Part shown: piece by piece, positions 12,147 to 24,298 of the stretch | Numbering within the stretch: position 1 is the stretch's first letter | How the letters are laid out: each line of letters begins with the position of its first letter | Source: Pohlia nutans | Lineage: Eukaryota; Streptophyta; Bryopsida; Bryales; Mniaceae | Assembly: GCA_022496805.1 (NCBI GenBank) | Contig: CM040094.1 | Span: forward strand, 20,297,501 to 20,361,500 | Length of the DNA: 64,000 bases | Direction of reading: 5' to 3' | Translations under genes and position numbers: made by a program | Notes under the pieces: generated by a model | What the model was told of the DNA's origin: nothing | Seen by the model: only the letters and a program-made list of their open reading frames with translations | Databases searched by the model: none

Positions 12147-13721
12147 CTGTTACCTGCAGACACACAGCATCTCGTTCTCTGACATTTTGGATTTTGCATA
12201 AATTTTTCATGTCACGGATTTCCAGAAAATTAAGATCGGAAAACACAATAATTACCATATCCAAGAGTCCTGTAACCTAGATACCAACTCTACAGGCCGG
12301 GACCCAGCCTTGCCATGGGCACTACGAATTTCAAAGTCGACACTGCGAAAGTACATTGTCTTCAATGCACTGCTAACTGGAGCTTCTTAACCATCACTAT
12401 TATCTGTCCGATAAGCTTCACGTTAACAGCTTTCTAACGGCGATTAGGTTATAAGAGTGTTCCTTCATGAACAAGTTATCGAATGAATGACATTTGAGAA
12501 GTTACAAACCATCTAAACCATCATAATACAACATCCTCCGGTTCAAGAGGTTCCTAATCGTAGAATTCCATTCTCAACATCCAATCGATCAACTTTAGGG
12601 CACTGAAGACTTGGTCAAGGTTGGCACAGTGACTTCTCTCATGCGTAACCCTCGCGAGCTCTGTTAATTACCATTTTCGCCTCAATTGAAAGATAGACGA
12701 ACATATATCCTCTTCTTAGATATTAGAAATTGTGTCTGAGAGCTACCACCTTCGATTCAGGAATAGAACATTAAGGTAATCACTAGTCAAAAGGGCGTAT
12801 CAAGAGAATTTCTATTTTCAGGAACACGTGAAAGAGCGAATGATAGTATCCGGAATGACGAGCGAAGAGAAGAAAGATGGCTGCTTTGCAATCTATCAGA
12901 ACATTGCAACACCTGATTAGATAGGACACACCAAAAATGCGGAGGAGGAAAATCTACGACAGGGAGTGTGACTTACATGTTGTTTCAAAGATGCCTCACC
13001 CGTTTCTCCTTCGCCACCGATGTTTTCATATTTCTCATCATCCCCTTTCTCCTTGCTCAGGCTAGCTGAACGATCAGCATAGAAACCAGAAAAACTCCAC
13101 GACCAAGGAGATCAGGAAAGCACAAAAATGAAGCCAGCGGGCCAGCTTCCATGCGCCAGCCGAGTCAGTCGTCAAAGGAGGAAATTAACGATGATAAGAA
13201 CGAATTCACGATCGACACCCAAGAAGAGGGTCCTTGAAGTCGATCCCAGTTCACTTGGCACAGCCTAACGAGGAAGGAGAGTACACATGAATTAACTTGG
13301 ACGACGAGGCAAATGAGGACCAAAGAACGCAATGACGGTGCCTGCGCCCCAGGCCCCAATGAGAAGCTACTAAGTTAGTGGAGATTTTCGCTGAAGGTGC
13401 GCACGGGGCGGGCCAGTCCACGCACGTGTGGTACTAAGTTACGCCACCAGAGCGACGGTGCTTGCTCTTTGAAGCCGTACAGTAGTGACCTGCCTGGTAC
13501 CAAGAGCTGCAGGGAGGAAGGAGGACGGAATAGCAGTACAGAGAGGTAAACAAGAAAGACACTTCGTGCCTGTCAGCCGCTTCGAATATAAGTTCTCGGG
13601 GTTGGATGCTGGAGAAGAGAAGCCATATTTTGACACAGTCCTTCAATGATGCGAGCCACAACTGTAATAAAATGAGCATGATACCACCTCTTCCAGCTGG
13701 AAACGTTCTTGGCTTAACCCC
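12147..13721. other. Upstream region of the TPR paralogue
   Basis: No recognised gene. A donor-like AAACGG|GTGAGG or CAT|GTAAGT on the minus strand near 12975-13010 could close a short 5' exon of the paralogue, but the phases do not fit cleanly. Short open frames at 13165-13680 show no motif. Confidence 0.3.
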
Positions 13722-14410
13722 TTAACCCTTTAGTGCCTAGGGTACTGTAGCAGACAGCTCTGGATTTCAGTGGGTTTTTCCACTGTGGTTGAGACTACCA
13801 AAAATAGAATGGGTTAAATTAGAAAGTAACCGTACAATTCTATTCTCAACTCGAGAGCACACATTTTATTAAAATTTGAGAATCATCCGATGGTGGGATC
13901 GGAAGATTATAGTATGTATTTGAACTGTATAATGCACGCTCAAAAACGAGATTTTGGGGGGTGTGTGACTTCAAAGTTAAATAGAATTTGAGGTAAATTT
14001 TCAAAAATAAAAGCAAAGATGTTCAGCTATGCCCTATGTCAACACCTCTCCGTTGCAATCTTTCATATCAAAAATAGACTCACACATAATTATTGTGAGA
14101 TTTATAAGTGAAAGTGACTTGTCCATGTACGGTTTAGGACAAAATTTTATACGTTGAAAATTGACAGGAGTGGGTACATTAGTCAAGATCGGATTACACG
14201 CACTAATGGAAGATGAAGAAGAGAACACAATCCAAAAAAATAAAACAAGATAACAAACTTCCAAACACAAGAAATACTACACAATACATATGTTGTATTT
14301 GTAAGTATTTACTGTATTTTCAAGTATTTGCAGTATTTTTGCGTTATGTTGATAGGTATTTTGATAGTTGTACAATTCCAAATTGAAAATTTCTTTTTCT
14401 GGAAGGTGCG
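13722..14410 (-). mobile_element. piggyBac-like MITE, one end lost
   Basis: Starts at TTAA with CCCTTTAGTGCCTAGG and is homologous, in inverse orientation, to the complete element at 29993-30801. Similarity runs to about 14405 and stops exactly where the CCGG-rich transposon begins (TGTC at 14411). The other terminal repeat is missing. Confidence 0.75.
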
Positions 14411-16522
14411 TGTCAAACCTCGTTCGACCTAGAAGTAGAGAGTTAGGGTTTTAGAGTAGCTAGGAGTAATCCGAATCTCCATAAATGAGTGTGGGAGTGA
14501 CCATAATGGCACATTTAGTTATTTATGTAGAGGAGGCACTCGCGCGCGCTGTAGAGTTATTGCTAGGGTCCGGTTTTGACGATAGGTGTCCGGGTTGGTC
14601 ACGGGACCCGGATTGGAAACCGGGTAGGGGATGGACGGGTCAGGAATGGACCCGGCCACGTTTCACGCCTTGAAATGGGCGGCTTTAATTAGGGCGGTTC
14701 ACTGTTCATTTTCGCATAGTGTTTCTAGTCCACCCCTGCACCAGATTTTTGTGTTTCCGGATACTGTGAGAGAGCAGGGAGAGCGACCGGGTGGCGAGCA
14801 AGTATTCCGGGAGCTTAGGCGGAGCGCGCGCAATCGAGGGAAGGAAGTTTTGGAGCCAGCAGCGATGGGACGGAAGGACGATTGGAGGCTCGGACTGCCG
14901 GTTCCGGATAAGTTGGTGCGCTCGGTTGCTCCGGCCGATGCGAGACATAGGGAACAGCTGTGGAAGGATTTGCGCAAAATTGGTTGTGAATAATTTATGT
15001 ACCTACCATGGGATCTCCACAGTGATGCTATGCTGCAGGAGTTAGGTGGAAAACCTGTACCGGCGGAATTCCGGGACAGCGAAATCCAGGGGCAGTGGAA
15101 GGAGTGGACCTCGAAACACTAGCGCGTGACGTACAACTTCCCCAACAGCCTGTTTGGATACGACAAGACCAAGCAGGATTCCGGATAGGTGAAGGAAAGG
15201 TTTTCTCAACCGGTCTCAGAGAAACACGGATTCCGGGTGCAGGACTGCATAGACGACCGGGAGAGGCGCCTGCTGCGGTTTCTGGTGCCTATTTTGAGCC
15301 CTGACAAACCCACCACCTGCAGGATCAAGCTGACGAAGGCCATTTACGAGGCCTACTTCAACACCCGGAAGACCGGATGGGGACTCATTGTGGACGAGTT
15401 GGTGGTCCGGGAAGCGCGCAAACTCGGAAACAAGAAGGGATGTCCTCTAACCCCTTTTCTGTTTCATTTGTATGACAAGCACGGGTGTCTCAAGACCAAG
15501 GAGAGAGAGCAATGGGAGAACTGCCGGAGGATCATAAACCGGGAGCTGCCAAGGGCCCGGGAGGGGAATCCGGATGAGAGCGAGGACGAGGACAGCCCGG
15601 ACGAGGAAGAACGGGAAGAGCAGGAAGAAAGAAGAGCGTACGAAGCAGCGGTCAATCCGGATATAGAGGAAGGCCAACCGGAGCCCTCGGAGACCCGAGC
15701 AGAAGGGGAGGAACCGGGTCAGAAGACACCGGTGAAGGCGGGCCACTTCAGGGCGCGCACCCGAGGCCAACTTAAGAAGCTCCAGGAGACTCCAGACGAA
15801 TCGGAACCCGAGGAGGAACCGGACCAGGAGACACCACCCCGAGGGCAGGTGAAGAGGCACTTGAGGATTTCGGAAGAAGAGGAGGAGGAAGAGGAAGAGG
15901 ACCAGGACCAGGACACGATTGTGACCGGGGTTAGGGTTCCTCCGAGGAAGAGACACAGGAAGACGACACCGGTGGATAGCCGGAGAAAAAGGAGATGGGC
16001 ACCGGAGTCGAGCGGACATCAGAATAACGTCAAGGTGAAAACTAAGAGGGCGCGAGAATCGAAACCGGTGCGGGACGAAGAGGAGTATCCGGAGGAGATC
16101 CGGACTTATGAGCAAGCTCCCCGGAATGTAGGACCGGAACTGGAGGACATCCCCCTACGAGAATCGGAGGAGGACTTCCTCAAACCAGTCAGGGAGGCAT
16201 TAGAGACGATAGAAGGTAAGTACCGCCCCATATGTACTTCAATGAAGGAAGTTGGGCGTGTCATCCGGAGTACACAGGTGGAGAGGTACCCGGAGATCGC
16301 CCGGAGCACGCCGCAAGGGTCGAGGCAGGATTGGTGGAATTTCGGAAACTGCTGGCGGAGCATCAAGCAAGATTCTCATCCGGGTCCGAACCGGACGAGA
16401 GGGTAGCAAATCAGAGAGGTATGAATGCACCCTTAGCCAGTAGTGAATTGTTGGCCGCATTCCATGTATCGCAGGATGCACCCAGAATGGGGGAGATGGA
16501 TAGGATGATGGCCGGAGGCCAA
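14411..16522 (+). mobile_element. CCGG-rich TGTC...GACA element, copy 1 (3' part lost)
   Basis: Begins TGTCAAACCTCGTTCG, like the complete copy at 53371 (TGTCAAAAACGAGC). GC content rises sharply and CCGG tetramers are frequent. It carries a diverged version of the element ORF. It ends abruptly where the 3' terminus of copy 2 (TGTCGTAGCACGTG, at 16523) abuts in opposite orientation. The rest of copy 1 is not found beyond copy 2, so this junction is a truncation or rearrangement, not a clean nested insertion. Confidence 0.75.
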
Positions 16523-16537
16523 TGTCGTAGCACGTGA
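14865..16537 (+). pseudogene. Element ORF of copy 1, broken
   Basis: The likely start is the ATG at 14865 (GCGATGGG), aligned with the Kozak-like ATG at 54051 of copy 3. The frame matches the copy 3 protein but is interrupted after residue ~43 and by in-frame TAGs before 15189. One of these replaces a tryptophan conserved in copies 2 and 3 (DWVKARF). From 15189 to 16406 it is open (405 residues): a globular block with KKGCPLTPFLFHLYDKHG, then a glutamate/proline/arginine-rich low-complexity region, then a helical block. A frameshift near 16290 moves the C-terminal homology (FHVSQDAP...) to another frame that runs to 16537. Non-functional copy. Confidence 0.65.
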
Positions 16538-19500
16538 TACCGGATATTCCCCTAGAGCGCACTTTTTCGTATTTAAGAACGCTCGTAGAGGTGATTTCCG
16601 GGTTATCGTTTCGCGGAAACTCTGTGAAGTGGGAAGTTTCCGGGGACTGATCCGGATTGGTGACTGCTCTCTTCCGGTCACCAATTAACTCCCTTTTTCT
16701 CTACTCAAACCGGATCTTTCCTACTGACTAATCCGATTATGGATAGATCCGGTATCTGTCGGGATTGGGAGTTTAGCCAACCCTACTCCACCCGGTCTAT
16801 CCTAACCTTTTAATCCGGTTTCCCTTTAACCTCTGTCTTCCCTCAGAGGGTTCTCCATTTGCATTTTTAAGGATGCTGGATTTAAAGTCACACCCTCCCC
16901 TACTGATTTACGTGACAGGGGTTTCACAACTTCCTGATTATCCAAACTCACTTCCTACTCCGGGTACTTTCCGTATTACCCTTCAACTGTGGATTTATCC
17001 CAAACCCCCAGCCGGTCACACAAGAGCAACACGGTTTTCCCCTTCAAAATAATACAACGACTTGCTAACCGGGGTGGACAGTATCCGGGGTGTCCGGAAG
17101 AGATGGAATTCCTCACGACCCGTTTTACTCTGGCTTCCCCGTACCCTGCAATTACAAGATCTACCCGGGTGCTGGCACCTCTACCGAACTACCCGTCCAG
17201 GAGTTTTGAGAGAACCGGAGTACCCCCTCCTGCTCACTCAGCCACTAACCCAGAGTATTTCCTGTAACCAGTTCCGGAAAACCCCGCATTCAAACGTTCC
17301 TAATTCTCCCAAATCTTCTACCCGGTCTCTGAACTGACTCTTACACCAGAACCCGGCTAATCCACCCGATTATCAAGGGACTAATTGAGACACTGTTCCG
17401 GGCAATAACACAAACAAACACACATGTACACACACACACACAGTTTGTGGAAAGAACATGCGCCTCTACTCATTTACACGGAACAGTAGTACATCAAAAG
17501 ACCCAAGGAATGAGAAACACTCCTTGATAAAAAGCCAACCCCGAAGCCCAGATCCGAGAGATCCTCAGATCCTAAAAACCCGGGATCCGGAAATCAGGGG
17601 ATCCTCCTCCACGGCCCAATTCTCATCCTAAGCCGCCACTAACATTCAAAGCCCTAAAAGTCCTTTCAACAAAAAGTCTTCTACTCTACCTACTCAAAAA
17701 GGCCCTACTCTAAATAGCCAGATCCACAAAATCCGGACCACTGCCTCCGGTCCCCCCGACAGTCCCGGACAGCTACTCGTCCTCCATTGGCTGCCCCTCC
17801 TGGACTTCCGGACTGTCCACCACGATCGGATCCGTGGACCGAGCTCCTCGTAGTTCGTGCCCAGTCGGCTGCTCCACCTGTCGTTCTCCGGTTGGCTCGC
17901 CCACTTGCGTACCTCCTGGCTGGCTACCCGGGCGACCTCCTGGCCCACCCTATTGCCTTTCCACCCTGTCCGGCTAAACACCCATCGCCTCCATTTCTTC
18001 CGAGAGGTTCCGGACTTCCACAGGGCTCACTCCGACTGGTCTGAACGTTTGGATTGGTTCCACATTCAGTCCTACCCGGGAGGTGTGCTCCTGCGTTGAG
18101 CTCCCCTTCCGCATCAACCGGTCGATTTCACCCTCCTGAGGAACATCTGCAGACATATTGAACATCCCCTGCAGCCCCTCCCCGGACCCTACTCTATCAC
18201 CCCGGTTGGCTGTCTCCTCCTGACCCAGTTCTTCATCGAAAGAGCTCCCCCTCATGTGCTCTGCTAGTTCCCGAAACTCCATCAGAAAGGCCTCCACCAT
18301 CCCCGAATACTCCCGGACCACGTTCTTCATCCGGGCTGCTCCTTCCAATCCCGGCTGGCCTACCTTCTCGTCATACAGCTAGGCTTTCATCTGTGCCTCC
18401 CCATCCGGATGGAACAACCCCGACAGTTTGGTGACGCACTGCCGACTTGTTTTTCCTATTCTCCGGATGGCCTCCTCCTGTTCCCGGATCTGCAACTCGT
18501 TCTTCTGCACTTGGGCCTCCATTTTCTTGATGTACGCCACCTTCCGTTGCAGCCCCTCCTTCAAACCCTTCAAGAGAGCGACGGATTCGCTCTCATCCTC
18601 CTGGAGACTTTGCAGTTGTCCGGCCAACTTGTTCTCCTTCTCCCTGCTCCGGATGAGTTTCCTCTGGAGCTTCCGGATCCGCGCCGGATACTCCAGAGCG
18701 TCCTCTGTTCGGAGGAGAGTTCCTGTCTCCCGGAGTGCCGCGAACATGGGAGTGTACAGCTCCGTCACTATGTCCAGGGCAATCCGGGTCTGCAGGAGTA
18801 TGTTCTCCGCCCGAAGTGGGGCCTCCCCTTCCTCCTGTACACCTCCGGGTGGACCGGCCTCCTGTTCCCCTTCCTCCTGTTCCGGTTCTTCCTCCAACGG
18901 TGGTCCCTGCCTCCGGTCATCCTCTTCTCCTGTTTCCTCCCCGTCGCCCCCTGCCTCCTTGGGACGCTTGTTGAGCGGGGTTGTCTTCCTCCGGGCGGGT
19001 CCTTTGTCCTTCCTAGGGGTGGTCTCCGGACCCTCCGGCTCCTCCTCTTCAATCAGGACGAACTTCCTCTTCAGGCCCGGAAGTCGCACTTGAGACGCAC
19101 CTGCCTCCTCTGCTGGTTGCTTCCCCTTCGCTAGTCGTTCCTGTGGAACTTCCGGGGCAAGGTCTTCATCCATGAATCCGGAATCTACTTCAGGTCGTCC
19201 CTGTGGCGATGCTAGAGTGGGACCTGTCTCCTTCTCTGGCCTGGACTCCACCACCGGGGTCACCTGAGGTTGCTCTTGGGTGGAACCTCCTCCCTGATTC
19301 CTCACCGGCTTCTTCCGGGTCAGTTTCGGCTGCGGAGAATCTTCCTCCTCTTCCGGATCCTCCCTCCTCTTCGTTCTCAGCTCCTGCTGCAACCTTGCCT
19401 CCCCTGGTCGGTCCGTTTCCGGGTCCTTCCTCCTCTGCTGCTCATCCTGACGCAGCCGGGTGCCACCATGTTGGCCCCTCTCGGACTGGTCTTCTCTCCT

Positions 19501-20100
19501 CTCCGTTCTCTGCTCCGAGTCAGCGCTGGCCCCTTTGGGTTGACCCCTCTCCGGGCGGTCTTCCTTGTCCTTCCTGCGCTCCTCTCCCCGGATCCTACTC
19601 CTGTCCGGTTGGGAGGTTGGTGGAGCCATTCTCCTTTCATCCGGTCGTGACGACGACCCGGGTCTGCTGGTCCCTGTTCCTCCACCCGGAAGAACTGCCC
19701 TCCTCTTGGTCGGGCTCTTCAGCCCCGGAATGGGCATTACCTCCAACCTCTTCCGTTCTTCCTCCGTGAGGCACCCATGTCTCTCGTACAGGTGGTGGAG
19801 AAATGGGGCCAACGGACACCCCTTTTTACTGTCTAGGTTCACCGCCCACTTCTGCGTATTCCGGTGTAGCAGGATCGCCCAGTTGATCCTTCTCCCCCGG
19901 AGCAGAGCGGAGTAAATGCCTCGGGCCAGCGTTACGGTGAGGGTGGTGGGCTTCTCCCGATTGAGGATGGGCACCACATACTGGAGCAGCCGTTGCTCCC
20001 GGGGTATAATGCAGTCCGCCACCTTGAACCCGTCGTGGTCCGAAATGTGAGTGAATCGCGCCTTCACCCAATCCGAGTCGCCCTTGCCTCCCGGGTGCCA
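16523..20100 (-). mobile_element. CCGG-rich element, copy 2 (5'-truncated, inverted)
   Basis: Reverse complement of about 54345-57905 of the complete copy. Its 3' terminus is TGTCGTAGCACGTG on the plus strand at 16523. It includes the conserved ~1.2-kb 3' segment with a CA/TG microsatellite (17427-17444) and most of the ORF. Homology stops at about 20100, exactly where CCCTAAACCCTAAA telomere-like sequence begins. Confidence 0.8.
18379..20067 (-). CDS. Element ORF of copy 2 (N-terminus missing), open for 562 residues
   Basis: Unrecognised transposon protein. Order: a conserved globular block (KPTTLTVTLARGIY, GRRINWAILL, then KKGCPLAPFLHHLYERHG), ~250 residues of Lys/Glu/Pro/Arg low complexity, and a C-terminal coiled coil ending at GEAQMKA-stop. 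The pattern of the globular block is reminiscent of the 'putative plant transposon protein' family found in angiosperm retroelements; that is inference. The frame continues beyond the TAG as another open stretch (18348-17974) present in both copies, then meets a second TAG where copy 3 has CAG. No reverse transcriptase, integrase or DDE motif is visible. Confidence 0.6.
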   Translation of the reverse strand: MKARFTHISDHDGFKVADCIIPREQRLLQYVVPILNREKPTTLTVTLARGIYSALLRGRRINWAILLHRNTQKWAVNLDSKKGCPLAPFLHHLYERHGCLTEEERKRLEVMPIPGLKSPTKRRAVLPGGGTGTSRPGSSSRPDERRMAPPTSQPDRSRIRGEERRKDKEDRPERGQPKGASADSEQRTERREDQSERGQHGGTRLRQDEQQRRKDPETDRPGEARLQQELRTKRREDPEEEEDSPQPKLTRKKPVRNQGGGSTQEQPQVTPVVESRPEKETGPTLASPQGRPEVDSGFMDEDLAPEVPQERLAKGKQPAEEAGASQVRLPGLKRKFVLIEEEEPEGPETTPRKDKGPARRKTTPLNKRPKEAGGDGEETGEEDDRRQGPPLEEEPEQEEGEQEAGPPGGVQEEGEAPLRAENILLQTRIALDIVTELYTPMFAALRETGTLLRTEDALEYPARIRKLQRKLIRSREKENKLAGQLQSLQEDESESVALLKGLKEGLQRKVAYIKKMEAQVQKNELQIREQEEAIRRIGKTSRQCVTKLSGLFHPDGEAQMKA

Positions 20101-20689
20101 CCCTAAACCCTAAATTCCTAAACAATATGTTCTTAAACAATTCCCACCGAGAGTCACTATTCTATCTAGCTAGCTATGGGATCAACGTGTTGGACCCTGT
20201 GTTGGTGAGGCTCTCTCCTCATAATTGCTTTGATAGATTCATTTGTTCTCTTTGTGATGTTTCTATGCCTTTGCATATGATTCTATGAGGCTTGCGGATT
20301 CGTGAGCAATTGTACAGCAATGACAGGACTTACAACTTGTGGTACTATACAGGCATGCTTGGCACTATGCAAAAGAACGGACGTTTACAAGCTCACGACT
20401 CAATGATAGCATGTCCGGAGGCGATTGGTACCCCATAATCTGTTTTGCTATTATTGTTGGTCATATTCTTATTTTGCAATCTCTATTTATATGTCTCAAA
20501 GTGAAATTCGGTTTAGGGTATCAATTCACATGCAATCAAAGCATATGAGCCTTCCTGTGCATATAGACGGCACTCCAACACTTATTTTTGTAGTTCTTGG
20601 GGATCTTAGACTATTGTAGACATGTAGGATTCATGCAATATGTCTCTCCTTAAGTTCTGAATTCCTAGTATGATCTAGGGCCAGACAGG
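20101..20689. other. Spacer starting with telomere-like repeats
   Basis: Begins with about two CCCTAAA units abutting the broken end of element copy 2. The rest is AT-rich with no gene recognised. Confidence 0.5.
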
Positions 20690-21140
20690 GCCTATTAGGG
20701 AAAAATTAGGGTTTTCACATAACTAAGAATTTTCAAAAAAGGTTGGGGTTAATGGAATCCTTACGAGATTACGAATCCATTGATATATTAACCTCCCCTA
20801 AATTCCTAATATCTAGGGACTTATAAAACCTCTAAGACACCCTTGTAACCCTAAACCCTAAACTTTTTGAAAAAAGTAACCACACCACTAGATTCACAAT
20901 GTCCAAAAATGGGGGGGGGGGTAGGTATATTCAAAAAGTTGAAATACCTAAAAACAAAAAAAGTCAACACCCCAAAGCTCAAGTCAAACCGCGTATATCT
21001 CATAAATGACGCTAAATTAGGGAATTTTTTTTGCATATTTGAAATCACAAGGGTCGAGAATGGGGGGTAGGTCACTTCAAAATCCAAAAATAAGTATGCC
21101 AATCTTGATGGGATACCCTTGTAACTCTAAACCTTAAACC
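20690..21140. repeat. G-tract/telomere-repeat family, copy A
   Basis: Matches the 5' part at 60040-60250 (AACTAAGAATTTTxCAAAAAA..., ATATATTAACCTCCCCTA) followed by the modules repeated at 62160-62820. Each module has ATGGGGGG(G)n-TAGGT after a CAATGTCC or AAGGGTCG context. (CCCTAAA)2 sits in the middle and degenerate CCCTAAA at the end. Confidence 0.75.
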
Positions 21141-22067
21141 CTTCCAAACCTAAACACTAATTGTTTAAATGTATAATTGAACTCTTGCACTATGATCTTG
21201 AACTGTGTTATGGTTAGCCTCTCAAAAGTGACATTTGCAGTGAACAAGTCGCCATAATCTTGCATAAATTTGAATAGTATTTCTTACATAGCCAATGTGG
21301 TGATAGTTTTGTTTCCGAAAAGTGACATTTGTAGTGAACAACAATATGATCCTATCTTTTTAATTTTTTTAAAAATCATTGTCCTTTCATTTAGTAATTC
21401 AATGTCCTTTTGTACAACAAAGTCCAACCCAATCAGTATTTGTTTTTAATTGACAAGAATGTGTCACTTGTATGTTTCTTAAGATTTGAACACAGCAAAT
21501 GTTCATTATTTTAAATTCTTGATGTTTTTCATACACCATCATAATAAGAACAATGACTTTAGAAAATGCGTTAAATTTTTTGGCAAGTAGAGTCAATGTC
21601 AAATTATTTTCCCCCTTGAAAGAAAATGCAATAATGACAAACTTTAAAAAAAATTATATAGTTTTTGAAAGTCATTGGATGAAAATCACTTGATGACCAA
21701 GAGAAAATGGTTGAAGTTAATATGCTACAAATTGGAGATAATTTGAGATTTGTCCTTACTTTTCTATATAAGTCAATAAAAATTTTATGTCATGTAAGAT
21801 GAAGTCCATTGTGCTATGATTTAGGACCAATGAAAATCAACATTTTAATATTGAGCTAAATTAACTCAATATTAGTTCAAAGCCAATAGTGTAGTTGATT
21901 GGTAAAGTAAATTGTTTGAATAGTAACTCAAATGTTTTCAAACTCCATACCAACTTTAATGTTTCTTGAATAATATGCTATTTATAGAAATACTTACAAT
22001 CATAATTGTGGTAGAAAATTTGAATATAAAATTTGAAAACATGTCTGCAAATTCCTCAACAACCACC
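21141..22067. other. AT-rich spacer
   Basis: Very AT-rich, no coding signal, no recognised repeat. Confidence 0.4.
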
Positions 22068-22376
22068 TTAAGAGCCGCTTCACACTATGGCCGTCCAAGT
22101 CAAGAGGCCGTGGGATTAAGAGTCCAAACTTTGTTGAGAGTCCAAAGAAATCTACTGAAAATAGGCAATAAATATAATGTAAGACCCAAACTTCCTCTCG
22201 AGAGACCGTCACCTTGGTCAAAAAATGTTGCCATGTTAGCATTTTGAAGGTTCACGGCCTTTGGACTTTCGCCTCAAGTGTGAAGGGTCGAGAGGCCGAA
22301 ACCATGGTTTCTTGCAATTTGATTGGTGGAAATCGATGGCCTCTTGACCTTCGGCCATAGTATGAAGCAGCTCTAA
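22068..22376. repeat. TIR element a (309 bp)
   Basis: Ends TTAAGAGCCGCTTCACACTA and its inverted counterpart TAGTATGAAGCAGCTCTAA, with GGCCG just inside both ends. Non-coding. Same TIR family as the adjacent element. Confidence 0.65.
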
Positions 22377-22840
22377 GGCCCTCTTTACACTACATGCAAG
22401 AAGTCGTGGAGAAAACCTCACAAGGGCCATGGCTCATCCTTGAGAAACCAATCTTTGAACTTGACGGCCTTTGGATATAGTGTAAAGTGAAAAGGGGCCA
22501 TAAAATAAAGTGCCAATTTTTAAAATATAGTTTTTACATATTTCTTAAAACATAAAAGATGATTAGTTGCGAGAATTTTGGCCAAATGGCCTCCGGATTT
22601 TGCGTTAGACCCACCTCTTTAGGTGGGCTTGACGTAAAATCCGGAGAGCTTGGAAAATGTGCACTTTTGTTGCCACGAAGGACAAAAGAGTTGTTTATGT
22701 CATTTTCTCCTCCTTCTGTCCCTTGGACCGAAAATTTCGGGTGTAAAGTGACATTCTTTGGTCTTCTCGATTTCTGGGCCTCCCATTGGGGGAAATTTAT
22801 CTCTTCACGGCTTCTCACCTCTAGTGTAAAGAGGCCCTAA
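22374..22840. repeat. TIR element b (467 bp)
   Basis: Ends TAAGGCCCTCTTTACACTA and TAGTGTAAAGAGGCCCTAA. It shares the TAAGRSCC-CTTYACACTA motif with element a and directly abuts it. A further internal copy of the motif lies near 22480. No transposase. Confidence 0.65.
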
Positions 22841-23310
22841 CATAATTGTGGTGTTTTTAGGGTTCATGATGAGACGTAATGTAGTTGAGAGTCTCAATTT
22901 CGTGTGGCAGTGAACTTTGCGCTTCTTGCAAGCGGTCGTGAATGTGTAGAGAGAGAGGGATAGGGTTTGTTTTCGTCGAGTTTGCTGGTGACGTTGCTAA
23001 TTCATTTCTCTCGATATGTGTTTCCAATGACCACATTCGCGCGCTAAAGCTACAGTGTCGGTATTTTTGAATTGCCGGTAAGAGCTGAATGGTGTTTTGG
23101 ATTATACTCTGTTGCAGCTTTGTCAGTGGCCTTTGCAAGTAATCACCGAACGGATTTTCAATTCACTGGTTGTTGTTTCTGTAGAAGGCAACTCAAAGTA
23201 GTACGTACAGCTGATTTATATTGTCTTGAGCTAAATAACTATCGAAATTGGTGATTGTGTTCTTTTGCCCATTCTCACGCTTGACAATTTGTTTGTTCAG
23301 AAAAAACGAA
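22841..23310. other. Upstream region of the OSB-PPR gene
   Basis: No gene recognised. Probably promoter and 5' UTR of the downstream gene, but I see no diagnostic motif. Confidence 0.3.
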
Positions 23311-23517
23311 ATGCATTCAGTTGTGGTTTCAGACTGGCGGGCAGCGTCGGCGCCTGATGCCATTACCGCGAGCACCTCGTATTCTACAAACTGTTTGGGG
23401 CCTCCTTCTATTTCAACTCGTCAGCAAAGACATGCATCCAAAGCTTGTGGACGTTCTTTTCGAATCAGAGCCTGCGCCTGTGGAAACTGGCAACGGATCG
23501 ACTTTGTGCATAAAGCT
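23311..23517 (+). CDS. Possible first exon of the OSB-PPR gene
   Basis: ATG at 23311 opens 69 codons ending HKA|GTAAGT in phase 0. The peptide is rich in Ser, Ala and Arg and poor in acidic residues, as organelle transit peptides are. No motif links it firmly to the downstream exons, and the exons between 23518 and 24298 (where an OSB OB-fold would lie) could not be resolved. Speculative. Confidence 0.25.
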
Positions 23518-24298
23518 GTAAGTTCCACAATTTCAGGCTTGGCCTCTTTCGTTGAAAGCTGAAGGTTCTTTGAAATTCTTAGCGAGCCATAAAGACCGTC
23601 GGAGCATAAAGATGACAGAGGCTCATTTTCTTATGTTGGATATACACCTTTGCGGGCGGAAAGAAAGATTTGTCAGTGAACTTGTTGATTAAATTGCCTT
23701 GTGGTGTACGATTAAGGTGGTGATCACAGGTGAGCACTCGCTCGGAAGGCAATGCTTGATACGTAGTTTGTTACATTCTCCCCAAAGTAGCAGCACGTGA
23801 GCTTGGTTGGCTGAATTCCGAACCCTGACCCCAGTATATTGATAGGAAGGTCGAAAACTATATTGAAAAGACACCAAATTGGCATCATATATTGTTTTAG
23901 CACAGTTTCAACGCTGGTCTTTGCATTAAAACAACGTTATATAGCAAAGCCTATTGTTTCAGTAATGTTTCCAAATTTGAGATGGTGTGCTTGAGCTCTG
24001 CTACTGGTGTGCAGTTTTTGAATCACTGTTGGGCTTTTTGTGAGCAGGATGTGCGTGCGAACACACTGTTCAAGTCTCCATGGCCTGGCTACCCTTTGTT
24101 ATCCGTGCTCTTGTGCTCTCATGGAGGACGCAGTGGAAAAATTAGGTGTTTATCGACATCGTCGGTTGGGAGAAGATCAGCATCCACGCGTGCCAAAGCT
24201 CCAGGTGTGGGACAGGCTCTCGTGGAATGAGGTGGATGGGATTTGTCTTCCCCGCAGAGAACGAGACTGACATGAAGTGTGTGTTGCACTTGCCTCAG

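Noticed and set aside
14034..14270. A membrane-like peptide (LEVCYLVLFFWIVFSSSS) shared with 30123-30371
   Set aside because: It lies inside homologous AT-rich MITE copies in unequal reading contexts; the similarity is explained by the DNA repeat.
15447..16115. 222-codon minus-strand open frame in element copy 1
   Set aside because: Antisense shadow of the Glu/Arg-rich element ORF.
18409..19134. Long plus-strand open frames opposite the element ORF (also 19203-19769, and 55023-56282 on the minus strand)
   Set aside because: Antisense shadows of the GC-rich, charge-biased coding sequence. They have no motif and low-complexity composition mirroring the other strand.
20851..21102. Conserved minus-strand ORF (also 62572-62793) with poly-proline
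   Set aside because: The proline run is the G tract; the frame follows the non-coding module repeat and varies with G-run length.
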